Part shown: piece by piece, positions 22,219-32,425 of the stretch
Numbering within the stretch: the first letter of the stretch is position 1
How the letters are laid out: each line of letters starts with the position of its first letter
From: Azoarcus sp. TTM-91
GTDB taxonomy: Bacteria > Pseudomonadota > Gammaproteobacteria > Burkholderiales > Rhodocyclaceae
Direction of reading: 5' to 3'
Length of the DNA: 61,139 nucleotides
Assembly (NCBI RefSeq): GCF_012911025.1
Contig: NZ_WUEI01000022.1
Location: forward strand, 1-61,139
Notes under the pieces: model-generated
Told to the model about the DNA's origin: nothing
Seen by the model: the letters and a program-made list of their open reading frames with translations, nothing else
Database searches by the model: none
Program-made: the position numbers and the translations under genes

Positions 22219-22890
22219 TCAGACATCATTGAGGCGGCCGCGCAGCACCACGCCTTGGGCCGTCTCCTCGATCAGGCCCTGCTGGCCGAGGTCCTTCATC
22301 ACCCGGCTCACCATCTCGCGGGAGGCGCCTATCATCTTGGCGATGTCCTGCTTGGATATCTTGCGCACCACCACCGCTTCGCCGTTCACATCCTCCGACA
22401 TGTCCAGCAGCAGGCGGGCGACGCGGCCATAGACGTCCATCAGGGCCAGGCTCTCGATCTTGCGATCGGCGTTGCGCAGCCGCTCTGCCAGGTTGCCCAT
22501 GATGCGCCAGGCGACCTCGAAGTTGTCCTGCATGATCTGACGGAAGTCCTGCTTGGCGATCATCACCAGGTCCGCCGGTACCACGGCGATCACCGAGGCC
22601 GAGCGCGGCTGCTCGCCGAACATGCCCATCTCGCCGAACAGTTCGCCCTGGCCAAGGATGGAAAGAATGACCTCGCGGCCATCCTCGTCGCTCACCACCA
22701 CCTTGAGGCTGCCGGTAAGAACGAAATAGACGTAATCGGTTCGGTCGCCCGCCCGCACGACGGCCTGCCCGCGTGGAATGCGCCTCATCATGGCGACACG
22801 CGCGACTGCGGCCAGAACATCGTCCGTCAGTCCGTGGAACAGCGGGAAGGTCTTCAATGCGATGGTGGAAACAGCGGTCGGCTGGCTCAT
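22219..22890 (-). CDS. CRP/FNR-family transcriptional regulator with cyclic-nucleotide-type domain
   Basis: A 223-aa regulator with an N-terminal cyclic-nucleotide-binding fold (about 15-130) and a C-terminal winged helix (about 150-215, KQDIAKMIGASREMVSRVMKDL). The phosphate-binding cassette GELFGEMGMFGEQPRSASV keeps the Glu, Arg and Ser used by CRP to hold cAMP, so nucleotide binding is plausible. There are no FNR-type cysteines. Recognition-helix residues REMVSR resemble those of CRP (RETVGR). Target genes are unknown; it is divergent from trxB. Confidence 0.85.
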   Translation of the reverse strand: MSQPTAVSTIALKTFPLFHGLTDDVLAAVARVAMMRRIPRGQAVVRAGDRTDYVYFVLTGSLKVVVSDEDGREVILSILGQGELFGEMGMFGEQPRSASVIAVVPADLVMIAKQDFRQIMQDNFEVAWRIMGNLAERLRNADRKIESLALMDVYGRVARLLLDMSEDVNGEAVVVRKISKQDIAKMIGASREMVSRVMKDLGQQGLIEETAQGVVLRGRLNDV

Positions 22891-24067
<1,177 letters not shown>

Positions 24068-24069
24068 CC

Positions 24070-25125
24070 ATGCCGCGCCGTCGCCAGGCCGCCTCCCCGC
24101 CTGCGGCGGCGCCCCGCACCAAAACGTCCGAGAGCCCCTTCCACGCCCTGTCCGGGCTCAGGCTGGACAGCAAACCCAAAGCTGGATCGACTCCGGTCCG
24201 GGCCAGTAGGCCAGCGCTCCCCTCTCCCACGGCAGGCACGGCCGCATCCGATGACGAGGAAGCGCTGTTCCGGCAGGCCATGCAGGGCGCCCGTCCGCTG
24301 GACCGAAACGACAGGGTGGAGCTGGAACGCCCTCGCCCCGCCCCCATCCCCCGCGCCAAGTCCACGACCGAAGAGGCGGACGAAGCCACTTCGCCCCGCC
24401 AGGCGCCGCTGGATCCGCTCTATGCCGCCTATGCGGACGTCACCCCGCTACGCGACAGCGGCAGGGTCGAGCTCGGGCCCGCCCCTCGCCGCGCCACGGT
24501 GGAAGCGGAGAAGCAGCACGCGATGCGCGCCAAAACGGGTGAAACCTCCTCCCTCATCCTGCCGCCTGAGCACAGCTCGATGGATGACCTCGAGTTGTTC
24601 CGCTACATGGCGCGCGACGCCCAGCCGGTGGACACCCGCAACCGGGTGGAACTGGAACGCACACCGCCCCTGCCGGCGCCGGTGAAACGGGAAGCAGACG
24701 AACGCGCCGCACTGGACGAATCCCTGAACACGCCGCTCAGCTTCGAGGACCGGCTGGACATGGGCGACGAAGCCGCCTTCCTGCGCCCCGGCCTGCCACG
24801 CCGCGTGCTGTCCGACCTCAGGCGCGGGCGCTGGGTGCTGCAGGGAGAGATCGACCTGCACGGCTACACCCGGGACGAAGCGCGTGCAGCCCTGGCCCAG
24901 TTCCTGACCCACAGCCTGCAGCAGGGGCGACGCTGCGTTCGGGTAATACACGGCAAGGGCCTGGGGTCGCCCGGACGTGTCTCCATCCTGAAACAGCTCT
25001 CCCGCGGCTGGCTGGCACAACGGGAAGAAATCCTCGCCTTCTGCCAGGCGGGGCCGCACGACGGCGGCAGCGGTGCCCTGCTGGTGCTGATGCGGGCTCA
25101 GAACGGTACGCCACCCCGGAAATGA
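24070..25125 (+). CDS. Smr-domain protein with three N-terminal motif repeats
   Basis: A 351-aa protein with a C-terminal Smr domain (about 250-345) bearing DLHGYTRDEA and the HGKGLGS loop, the signature of MutS2/SmrA-type nucleic-acid-cleaving or binding domains. The N-terminal 240 residues are Pro/Ala-rich. They carry three related copies of a short motif that normally occurs once in this family: residues 61-90 (ALFRQAMQGARPLDRNDRVE), 114-141 (PLYAAYADVTPLRDSGRVE) and 171-203 (ELFRYMARDAQPVDTRNRVE). It is probably co-transcribed with trxB. Function of the repeats unknown. Confidence 0.85.
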   Translation: MPRRRQAASPPAAAPRTKTSESPFHALSGLRLDSKPKAGSTPVRASRPALPSPTAGTAASDDEEALFRQAMQGARPLDRNDRVELERPRPAPIPRAKSTTEEADEATSPRQAPLDPLYAAYADVTPLRDSGRVELGPAPRRATVEAEKQHAMRAKTGETSSLILPPEHSSMDDLELFRYMARDAQPVDTRNRVELERTPPLPAPVKREADERAALDESLNTPLSFEDRLDMGDEAAFLRPGLPRRVLSDLRRGRWVLQGEIDLHGYTRDEARAALAQFLTHSLQQGRRCVRVIHGKGLGSPGRVSILKQLSRGWLAQREEILAFCQAGPHDGGSGALLVLMRAQNGTPPRK

Positions 25126-25170
25126 AAGCGGCCCGCAAGGGGCCGCATGTCTTCCAGAGCCGTGGGAAGC

Positions 25171-25566
<396 letters not shown>

Positions 25567-25570
25567 TCAT

Positions 25571-27187
25571 TCAAAACTCGTCTTGATAGCGGGATGTTAT
25601 CGGATAACGCCAATCCCTGCCGAAGCCCCGCTGCGTCACCCGGATACCCACCGGCGCCTGGCGGCGCTTGTATTCGTTGCGCTTCAGCATGGCGACGGTC
25701 CGGCGGACCTCGGCTGCCTCGTAGCCGCGGGCGATGATCTCGCGTGGCGACTCATCGCGCTCCATATAGGCTTCGATGATGGCGTCCAACACCTCGTATG
25801 GAGGCAGGCTATCCTGGTCCTTCTGGCCCGGCTTGAGCTCAGCGGAGGGCGGACGGTCGATGATGTTCTTCGGGATCACCGGGCTGACGGTGTTCCGCCA
25901 GGCCGAGAGGCGATAGACGAAGGTCTTGTACAGATCCTTCAACACCGCGAAGCCACCTGCCATGTCGCCATACAGGGTTGCATAGCCGGTGGCCATTTCG
26001 CTCTTGTTGCCAGTGGTCAGCACGATGGCGCCGGTCTTGTTCGACAGCGCCATCAGGATCATGCCGCGGATGCGGCTTTGTAGGTTCTCTTCGGTGGTGT
26101 CTTCCGCCAGGCCGGCGAACTGGGGCGCCAACATCTCGCCGAATACCCTCATCGCCGGTTCGATGGCGATTTCGTCGTAGCGCACGCCCAGGCGTCTCAC
26201 CATCTCGCGCGAGTCGTCCAGGCTCATCTGCGCGGTGTAGGGCGAAGGCATCATCACTGCGCGCACCCGCTCCGCCCCCAGCGCATCCACCGCAATCGCC
26301 AGCGTCAACGCCGAGTCTATGCCGCCGGAGAGGCCGATCAGCGCGCCGGGAAAACGGTTCTTGCCCAGGTAGTCCCGCACGCCCAGCTTCAGCGCCTCGT
26401 AAACCTCGGACTCCAGCGGGCCAGGCTCCGCCTTGCCACCGCCTTGCCAGTTGCCTGCTTCCAGCCGCAGGAATGCCAGGCCTTCGGTAAAAGCAGGCGC
26501 CTGGTAGGAGAGTTGCCCGTCGCGGTCCAGCGCAAAGGATGCGCCGTCGAATACCAGTTCGTCCTGACCACCCACCAGGTTGCAATACAGCGCCGGCAAC
26601 CGGGTTTCCTCGACGCGCTCGCGCAGCACCTGCTGGCGCAGCGCCAGTTTCTTCATGTGATACGGCGAAGCATTGAGCGACAGCAGCACCTCTGCCCCCG
26701 CCGCCCGCGCCAGCACTGCCGGGCCGGGGGCCCAGATGTCCTCGCAGATCAACACGCCCACCCGCACACCCTTCAGTTCGAAGACACAGGGCGCGGAGCC
26801 GGGTTCGAAGTAACGCTCTTCGTCGAACACCTCCACATTGGGCAACAACTGCTTGTGGTAAGTCGCGAGCAAACGTCCATCCAGGAATACGGAAGCGGCG
26901 TTGTAGCGCATGCCTTCCCGCTCCTGCGGGTGGCCAAGCACCAGGCCGATACCGGTCGTGGCCGCGGCAACGCGCGCCATCTCCCGCTCGCAGGCCCGAT
27001 AGAAATCGGGCCGGAGCAGCAGGTCTTCCGGCGGATAGCCGGATAGCGCGAGTTCGGGAGTCAGCAGCAGATCGGCGCCGGCGGCTTTCGCCTCGGTCAG
27101 CGCGGCGATGAGGCGATCCGCGTTGGCCACCAAGTCGCCAACGGTGAAATTGAACTGGGCAACAGCGATGGAAAGCGTGGTATTCAT
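25571..27187 (-). CDS. nadE: Glutamine-dependent NAD+ synthetase
   Basis: Makes NAD+ from nicotinic acid adenine dinucleotide using glutamine. The 538-aa protein is a fusion of an N-terminal nitrilase-type glutaminase (about 1-260) and a C-terminal synthetase domain. The glutaminase shows TPELALSGYPPEDLL for Glu, KQLLPNVEVFDE for Lys and LICEDIW for Cys. The synthetase has the PP-loop GLSGGIDSALTLAIA. It is followed by glnB on the same strand after 61 bp. Confidence 0.96.
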   Translation of the reverse strand: MNTTLSIAVAQFNFTVGDLVANADRLIAALTEAKAAGADLLLTPELALSGYPPEDLLLRPDFYRACEREMARVAAATTGIGLVLGHPQEREGMRYNAASVFLDGRLLATYHKQLLPNVEVFDEERYFEPGSAPCVFELKGVRVGVLICEDIWAPGPAVLARAAGAEVLLSLNASPYHMKKLALRQQVLRERVEETRLPALYCNLVGGQDELVFDGASFALDRDGQLSYQAPAFTEGLAFLRLEAGNWQGGGKAEPGPLESEVYEALKLGVRDYLGKNRFPGALIGLSGGIDSALTLAIAVDALGAERVRAVMMPSPYTAQMSLDDSREMVRRLGVRYDEIAIEPAMRVFGEMLAPQFAGLAEDTTEENLQSRIRGMILMALSNKTGAIVLTTGNKSEMATGYATLYGDMAGGFAVLKDLYKTFVYRLSAWRNTVSPVIPKNIIDRPPSAELKPGQKDQDSLPPYEVLDAIIEAYMERDESPREIIARGYEAAEVRRTVAMLKRNEYKRRQAPVGIRVTQRGFGRDWRYPITSRYQDEF

Positions 27188-27287
27188 GGCCTCAACTATA
27201 CCGCTTCATGATGAGCGCCGCGCCTTGGCCGCATGCCCGGGATGACGCAGCCGCGCCCTTTCAAGCCCCCGGCCAGAGAAGACCACG

Positions 27288-28424
27288 ATGCCCTTTGCGG
27301 ATGGATTTCACCTGCTCTCCAGCCTCGACCAAGTACCCGCCCGAGACTGGAACGCCCTTGCCGGCAGCCAGGCCTGCCTCTCCCACGCCTACCTGCACAC
27401 CCTGGAAGCCACCGGTTGCGCCAACGCGGAAACCGGCTGGACACCCCGCCACGCGACGCTGTGGCGGGACGGCACGCCCCTGGCCGCCTTGCCCTTGTAT
27501 GCCAAGCAGCACTCCTACGGCGAATACGTGTTCGACTGGGCCTGGGCAGACGCCTACCGGCGCCACGGGCTGGACTACTATCCCAAGTGGTTGTCCGCCG
27601 TGCCCTTCACTCCCATCCCCGGCGCCCGGCTGCTCGGCCAGAGCGCCGACAGCCGCCAGCAGTTGCTCGCGGCCACGCTGGAGATGGCGCGTCAAAGCCG
27701 GCTTTCCTCCCTGCACCTGCTCTTCCCCACCGAGGAGGAGGCGGCGTGGATGCGCGACGCCGGACTGCTGATCCGCCACGGCGTGCAGTTCCACTGGCGC
27801 AATGCCGGCTACCGCGATTTCGACGATTTCCTCGCCAGCCTCAATCACGACAAGCGCAAGAAAATCCGCCAGGAACGCCGCCGCGCCGGCGAGCATGGCC
27901 TGGCCCTGCGCTGGCTGGACGGCCGCATGGCGAACGCCGAAGACTGGGCCTTCTTCTACCGCTGCTACGCCACCACCTACGCACTGCACCGCTCGACGCC
28001 CTATCTCAGCCCGGCTTTCTTCACCCGGCTGGCCGACAGCCAGCCGAGCCAGGTCCGCCTGCTGCTGGCCGAGCGCAATGGCGAGCGGGTCGCAGGCGCC
28101 TTCTTCCTGTGTGACGAAGAGGCCCTCTACGGCCGTTACTGGGGGGCGACCGAGCATCTGCCCTTCCTGCACTTCGAGCTCTGCTACTACCAGGCAATCG
28201 AGTACGCCATCGGCCAGGGCCTCTCGCGCTTCGAGGGTGGCGCCCAAGGCGAACACAAGCTGGCGCGAGGACTAGAACCGGTTCCCACTCGCTCAGCGCA
28301 CTGGATCGCCGACCCGCGCTTCCGCGACGCGGTCGATCGCTTCCTCGCCCAAGAGACCGAAGGCATGCGCTTCTACCTGGACGAGTTGTCGGAGCGCACC
28401 CCTTTTCGGCGCGAAAACAGCTGA
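27288..28424 (+). CDS. FemAB-like/GNAT-fold protein (PF04339 type)
   Basis: A 378-aa cytoplasmic protein of the family formerly DUF482, with a FemAB/GNAT-like acyltransferase fold. Visible family segments include RDGTPLAALPLYAKQHSYGEYVFDWAWADAY near residues 61-91, NHDKRKKIRQERR in the middle and GLSRFEGGAQGEHKLARGLEPV near the C-terminus. The molecular function is not established; some relatives are annotated in peptidoglycan or exopolysaccharide synthesis without proof. It is divergent from nadE. Confidence 0.85.
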   Translation: MPFADGFHLLSSLDQVPARDWNALAGSQACLSHAYLHTLEATGCANAETGWTPRHATLWRDGTPLAALPLYAKQHSYGEYVFDWAWADAYRRHGLDYYPKWLSAVPFTPIPGARLLGQSADSRQQLLAATLEMARQSRLSSLHLLFPTEEEAAWMRDAGLLIRHGVQFHWRNAGYRDFDDFLASLNHDKRKKIRQERRRAGEHGLALRWLDGRMANAEDWAFFYRCYATTYALHRSTPYLSPAFFTRLADSQPSQVRLLLAERNGERVAGAFFLCDEEALYGRYWGATEHLPFLHFELCYYQAIEYAIGQGLSRFEGGAQGEHKLARGLEPVPTRSAHWIADPRFRDAVDRFLAQETEGMRFYLDELSERTPFRRENS

Positions 28425-28444
28425 AACCCAGCCGAAAAAGAACA

Positions 28445-28466
28445 GGGGCCCGCCAAAGCGGGCCCC
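28445..28466 (-). terminator. Intrinsic terminator of ppa
   Basis: A perfect 9-bp stem (GGGGCCCGC / GCGGGCCCC) has a four-base loop. Reading leftward it is followed by a T-rich stretch, 45 bp after the ppa stop. Confidence 0.75.
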
Positions 28467-28510
28467 GCGGTGCCGCAGCCTCCCGGCCGCAGGCACATCA
28501 CCAGCCGAGC

Positions 28511-29038
28511 TTACTTGGCGGCCTTGGCGATGCCGTCCAGGATCTCCTGGCGCGCTTCGTCCAGCGAACCCCAGCCGACGACCTTAACCCACTTGCCCGG
28601 CTCCAGGTCCTTGTAGTGCTCGAAGAAATGCACCGTCTGCTTCATCAGCAGCTCGGGCAGGTCGTCGATGCTCTGCACCTTGTCGTACAGCGGGGTCAGC
28701 TTGGACACCGGTACCGCCACCACCTTGGCGTCAACACCGGACTCGTCTTCCATCTTCAGCACGCCCACCGGACGGCAGCGGATGACCACCCCGGGCAGCA
28801 GCGGGAAAGGCGTCACCACCAGCACGTCCACCGGGTCACCGTCGCCGGCCACGGTGTGGGGCACGTAGCCGTAGTTCAGCGGATAGCGCATGGAAGTGCC
28901 CATGAAACGGTCAACGAAGACCGCGCCACTGTCCTTGTCCACCTCGAACTTGATCGGATCCGCCTGCGCCGGAATCTCGATGATCACGTTGATGTCGTTC
29001 GGCACGTCTTTGCCAGCCTTCACGAGGTCGAAGCCCAT
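28511..29038 (-). CDS. ppa: Inorganic pyrophosphatase (family I)
   Basis: Cytoplasmic Mg-dependent hydrolase of pyrophosphate. The 175-aa product has the active-site segments YGYVPHT, the DGDPVDVLV signature with metal-binding aspartates, and KVVGWGS. The ATG at 29038 is chosen because GGAGGG lies 4 nt upstream; the 16-residue upstream extension in the same frame is not family-like. Confidence 0.97.
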   Translation of the reverse strand: MGFDLVKAGKDVPNDINVIIEIPAQADPIKFEVDKDSGAVFVDRFMGTSMRYPLNYGYVPHTVAGDGDPVDVLVVTPFPLLPGVVIRCRPVGVLKMEDESGVDAKVVAVPVSKLTPLYDKVQSIDDLPELLMKQTVHFFEHYKDLEPGKWVKVVGWGSLDEARQEILDGIAKAAK

Positions 29039-29284
29039 ATACCCTCCCATGGAAAAAGTGGCCCGGATTATAAGAGCAAATCCCACGCCTCACCTGTCTC
29101 GCCAGAGCACGGTCCGCCCCTTGGTTCCGGCCGCCCTACTTCCATCGCCGCAGGCGGTCCCGCCACCCATCCTTCCTACTCACTGTGAATCGGGTCACGA
29201 AGCGCTCGCAAACGGCTGGCTTGCATATATCAAAAGTCTTATTCTGCACGACCACTTCCCTCCGCCGGCTGCGCCGCCTCCAAA

Positions 29285-32164
29285 TTGCTCCTCAGCCGCC
29301 TGTTCCGCCTCAACGAACGCAGCCTGCCCCACCTGTTGACGGCGGGCATGCTGTGCCTGGTCGTCGCGATGGCGGGCACGATAGGCATTCTCTCCATCCT
29401 CCACGACAGCAGGGAGCTGGAGACCCGCCTTGCCAGCCAGGAGGAAGAAACGCTGGCCGCCCACGAGGCCCACCTGCGCGATGAACTTGCCGCACTCGCG
29501 AACTATCTGGAGTTCCAACGCGCCAGCCGCGAAGAAAAGGCCAAGACCGCGCTGCGCGAACATGTGGATCAGGTGACCGACATGGTCGAACGCCTGTACG
29601 CGCGGGAGAAGGACCGCCTTCCGCCCGACCGGCTGCGCGCCCTCATTGTCGAAGCCTTGCGGCCGATGCGCTTCCTCCACGGCCGCGGCTACTACTTCAT
29701 CGACGATCTCCAGGGCAATTGCGTGCTGCTGCCGACCGACCCGGCGCGGGAAGGCAGCTCGCTGTGGAACAACCGCGACGACACCGGCCGCTACATCATG
29801 CGGGGGCTGGTGGACGCGACCAAGAACCCCGAAGGCCGCGGCTACTCCCGCTACCGCTGGTACCGGCCCGACCGCCCGAACGAGATGGCGGACAAGCTGG
29901 CCTACGTACGCCGCTTCGAACCCCTGGGCTGGGTGATAGGCGCCGGCGAATATCTGCACGAGGTCGAGGCCGACCTGCAGCGTGAGGCATTGGCCCGCAT
30001 CGCGGCGCTGCGCTTCCATCCGGACGGGGTGGTCGGCGTGCTGACGCTGGCAGGCGACGTTCTGCTCGAACCCCGCCTGCCCACCGAGCAGAGCGGGCTG
30101 CGGCCCGCGGCCCTCGGCCCCGCTGCCGACTGGACCAAGCAGGCCCTCGACATCGCCCGGCACGGCGGTGGCAAGCTGGAGTTGGTGCAGAGCACCGCCC
30201 ACGGCAGCCAGCGCCGCCTGGCCTATGTCAGCCAGCATGAACCCTGGGGCTGGTACTTGGTGGCCAGCATCGGCCTGAATGAACTGGACGGCATCCTGGA
30301 GCGCGAGCGCGTGGCCTTGCAGCAGAGCGCCCACCAACGGCTGCGGCTGGCGCTGATCGCGCTCGGCCTGTGTACCGCCACCACGCTGCTGCTCGGGGTA
30401 TTGCTATCGCGCTGGCTGTCCGGGCGCTTCGCCATGTATCACAACGAGCTGGCCCTCAGCAGCGCGGCGCTGCGGGAGAGCAACCGCCAGCTGCAACTCT
30501 CCTCACGGGTATTCGAATCCGGCAACGAGGCAATGATGGTGCTGGATGAGCGCTTCCGCTTCCTGTCGGTCAATCCCGCCTTCCTCCGGCTTACCGGCAA
30601 CCAGCCCGAACTGGCCGGCCCCGGCACCTGCGCTGCGGACCTCATCAGCGTCGGCGACCAGGGCCTCGCCCCGGTGCAGCGCGCCCTGGCCCAGGCCGGC
30701 GCCTGGAATGGCGAAGCCACCCTGCGCTTGGGCATGCAGAGCAAGCTGCCGGTCCAGTTGTCGATCAACGCGGTCGCCAATGAAGAAGGCCAGATCGCCC
30801 ATTACGTCGGCGCGCTGGCAGACATCAGCGCCCGCAAAGAAGCCGAGGCCCGGTTGCGCCGTCTGGCCGAGTTCGACCCGCTGACCGAGTTGCCCAACCG
30901 CGCCCTGCTGCGGCAGCGGATGGACGAGGCCATCGAAGCCGCCCGCCAGGACGGCACACCGGCGGCCCTGCTGTTCATCGATCTTGACCGCTTCAAGAAC
31001 GTGAACGACTCCCTTGGCCACGGCGTGGGCGACGCCCTGCTGCAGCAAGTCGCCGCCCGGCTGCGCACCCTCGCTGGCGACGGCGACACCGTGGGCCGCT
31101 CCGGCGGCGACGAGTTCATCCTGGTGCTGCGCCATACCGGCGCAGCAACCGAAATCGCCAGCCACGCCGAGCGCATCGTCCGCCAGTTCGCCGCGCCCTT
31201 CCTGATCGGCCGCTACGAGCTCTCGGTCACCCCCAGCATAGGCATCGCCGTGTGGCCGCAGGACGGCGAAGACGCAGAAACGCTGCTGCGCAACGCGGAT
31301 GCGGCGATGTATCACGCCAAGTCCGCCGGCCGTAACACCTACAAGTTCTTCACCGCGGAGATGAACCTCCAGGTCAGGGAGCGGTTGGAGCTGGAAAATC
31401 TGCTGCGCCAGGCGGAAGCGCGCCAGGAGCTCTCCGTGCACTACCAGCCCCAGGTAGATCTCGCCAGTGGCCGCTTGATCGGCTGCGAAGCGTTGCTGCG
31501 CTGGCACGCAGGCGAACGGGGCAACATCCCGCCCGGCCGCTTCATCCCGGTGGCGGAAGATACCGGCCTCATCGTTCCCATCGGCCGCTGGATCCTGAAA
31601 ACCGCCTGTGCCCAGGCCCAGGCCTGGCGACAGGCGGGGCTGGGCGACCTCCAGGTGGCCGTGAACGCCTCGGCGATACAACTGCATCACGGCGACTTCG
31701 TCGAGACGGTGGCAACTGTGCTGGCGGAAACCGGCCTGCCGGCTGAACTGCTGGAAATCGAACTGACGGAAAGCACCCTAATGACCGACGCCGACAGCGC
31801 GGCCGCCACACTCAGAGCCCTGAAGGTGCTGGGTGTGGGCCTTGCCATCGACGACTTCGGCACCGGCTACTCCAGCCTCGCCTACCTGAAGCGCTTCCAG
31901 CTGGACCGGCTGAAGATAGACCGCTCCTTCATCAACGATCTGCCCGCCGACAAAGACGATGCCAACATCACCCGCACCATCGTCGGCATCGCCCGTAACC
32001 TCGGCCTGAGCGTGCTGGCCGAAGGGGTGGAAACCCCGGCGCAGCAGCAGTTCCTGCTGGAGCATGGCTGCGACGAAGGTCAGGGTTACCTGTTCTCCCG
32101 CCCCTTGCCGGCCGGGGACATGGAGGCCCTGCTGCGGGCGACCGGTACCCGCGGCAGCGCCTAG
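29285..32164 (+). CDS. Membrane Cache-PAS-GGDEF-EAL cyclic-di-GMP signalling protein
   Basis: A 959-aa inner-membrane protein with both cyclic-di-GMP synthesis and breakdown domains. The order is a membrane segment (about 20-40), a periplasmic Cache-type sensor (about 45-345, with GRGYYFIDD and GWVIGAGEYLHEVE), a second membrane segment (about 355-378), a PAS-like domain (about 400-520), GGDEF (motif 607-611) and EAL (motif 735-737). EAL residues are intact (EALLRW, ELTES, IDDFGTGYSSL, AEGVET). The GGDEF motif is intact but the upstream inhibitory RxxD site reads GDGD. The start is an unusual TTG, the only start codon before the first membrane segment. Confidence 0.9.
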   Translation: MLLSRLFRLNERSLPHLLTAGMLCLVVAMAGTIGILSILHDSRELETRLASQEEETLAAHEAHLRDELAALANYLEFQRASREEKAKTALREHVDQVTDMVERLYAREKDRLPPDRLRALIVEALRPMRFLHGRGYYFIDDLQGNCVLLPTDPAREGSSLWNNRDDTGRYIMRGLVDATKNPEGRGYSRYRWYRPDRPNEMADKLAYVRRFEPLGWVIGAGEYLHEVEADLQREALARIAALRFHPDGVVGVLTLAGDVLLEPRLPTEQSGLRPAALGPAADWTKQALDIARHGGGKLELVQSTAHGSQRRLAYVSQHEPWGWYLVASIGLNELDGILERERVALQQSAHQRLRLALIALGLCTATTLLLGVLLSRWLSGRFAMYHNELALSSAALRESNRQLQLSSRVFESGNEAMMVLDERFRFLSVNPAFLRLTGNQPELAGPGTCAADLISVGDQGLAPVQRALAQAGAWNGEATLRLGMQSKLPVQLSINAVANEEGQIAHYVGALADISARKEAEARLRRLAEFDPLTELPNRALLRQRMDEAIEAARQDGTPAALLFIDLDRFKNVNDSLGHGVGDALLQQVAARLRTLAGDGDTVGRSGGDEFILVLRHTGAATEIASHAERIVRQFAAPFLIGRYELSVTPSIGIAVWPQDGEDAETLLRNADAAMYHAKSAGRNTYKFFTAEMNLQVRERLELENLLRQAEARQELSVHYQPQVDLASGRLIGCEALLRWHAGERGNIPPGRFIPVAEDTGLIVPIGRWILKTACAQAQAWRQAGLGDLQVAVNASAIQLHHGDFVETVATVLAETGLPAELLEIELTESTLMTDADSAAATLRALKVLGVGLAIDDFGTGYSSLAYLKRFQLDRLKIDRSFINDLPADKDDANITRTIVGIARNLGLSVLAEGVETPAQQQFLLEHGCDEGQGYLFSRPLPAGDMEALLRATGTRGSA

Positions 32165-32186
32165 CCCGCTGAGGGCAGGGAAAAGG

Positions 32187-32399
32187 TCAGGCGCTGGCAG
32201 CCTCGAAGCCAGCGTCGTCCACCGCCTGGCACAGGTTCTCCACCGAGACCTTGGCCGGATCGAACGCCACCTTGGCCTCTCCGGCCTCCAGCGACACCTC
32301 AGCCCGCTCCACCCCCGGCAGCGCCTGCAGCACGCCAGTCACGTTACGTACGCAGCCGCCACAGCTCATACCGGCGATCTTGATCGTCACTTCACTCAT
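32187..32399 (-). CDS. copZ: Heavy-metal-associated domain protein, CopZ-like copper chaperone
   Basis: A 70-aa single HMA domain with the metal site GMSCGGCVRNV (Cys13 and Cys16) in a beta-alpha-beta-beta-alpha-beta ferredoxin fold. It would carry Cu(I) to the ATPase. It lies 26 bp downstream of copA on the same strand, so it is probably co-induced from the MerR-type promoter. Confidence 0.88.
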   Translation of the reverse strand: MSEVTIKIAGMSCGGCVRNVTGVLQALPGVERAEVSLEAGEAKVAFDPAKVSVENLCQAVDDAGFEAASA

Positions 32400-32425
32400 T
32401 GCACCACTCCTTCTGGATAAAGAAA

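Noticed and set aside
25131..25147. Hairpin between the smr gene and glnB
   Set aside because: GCGGCC / GGCCGC can pair but there is no T-run on either side, so a terminator call is not supported.
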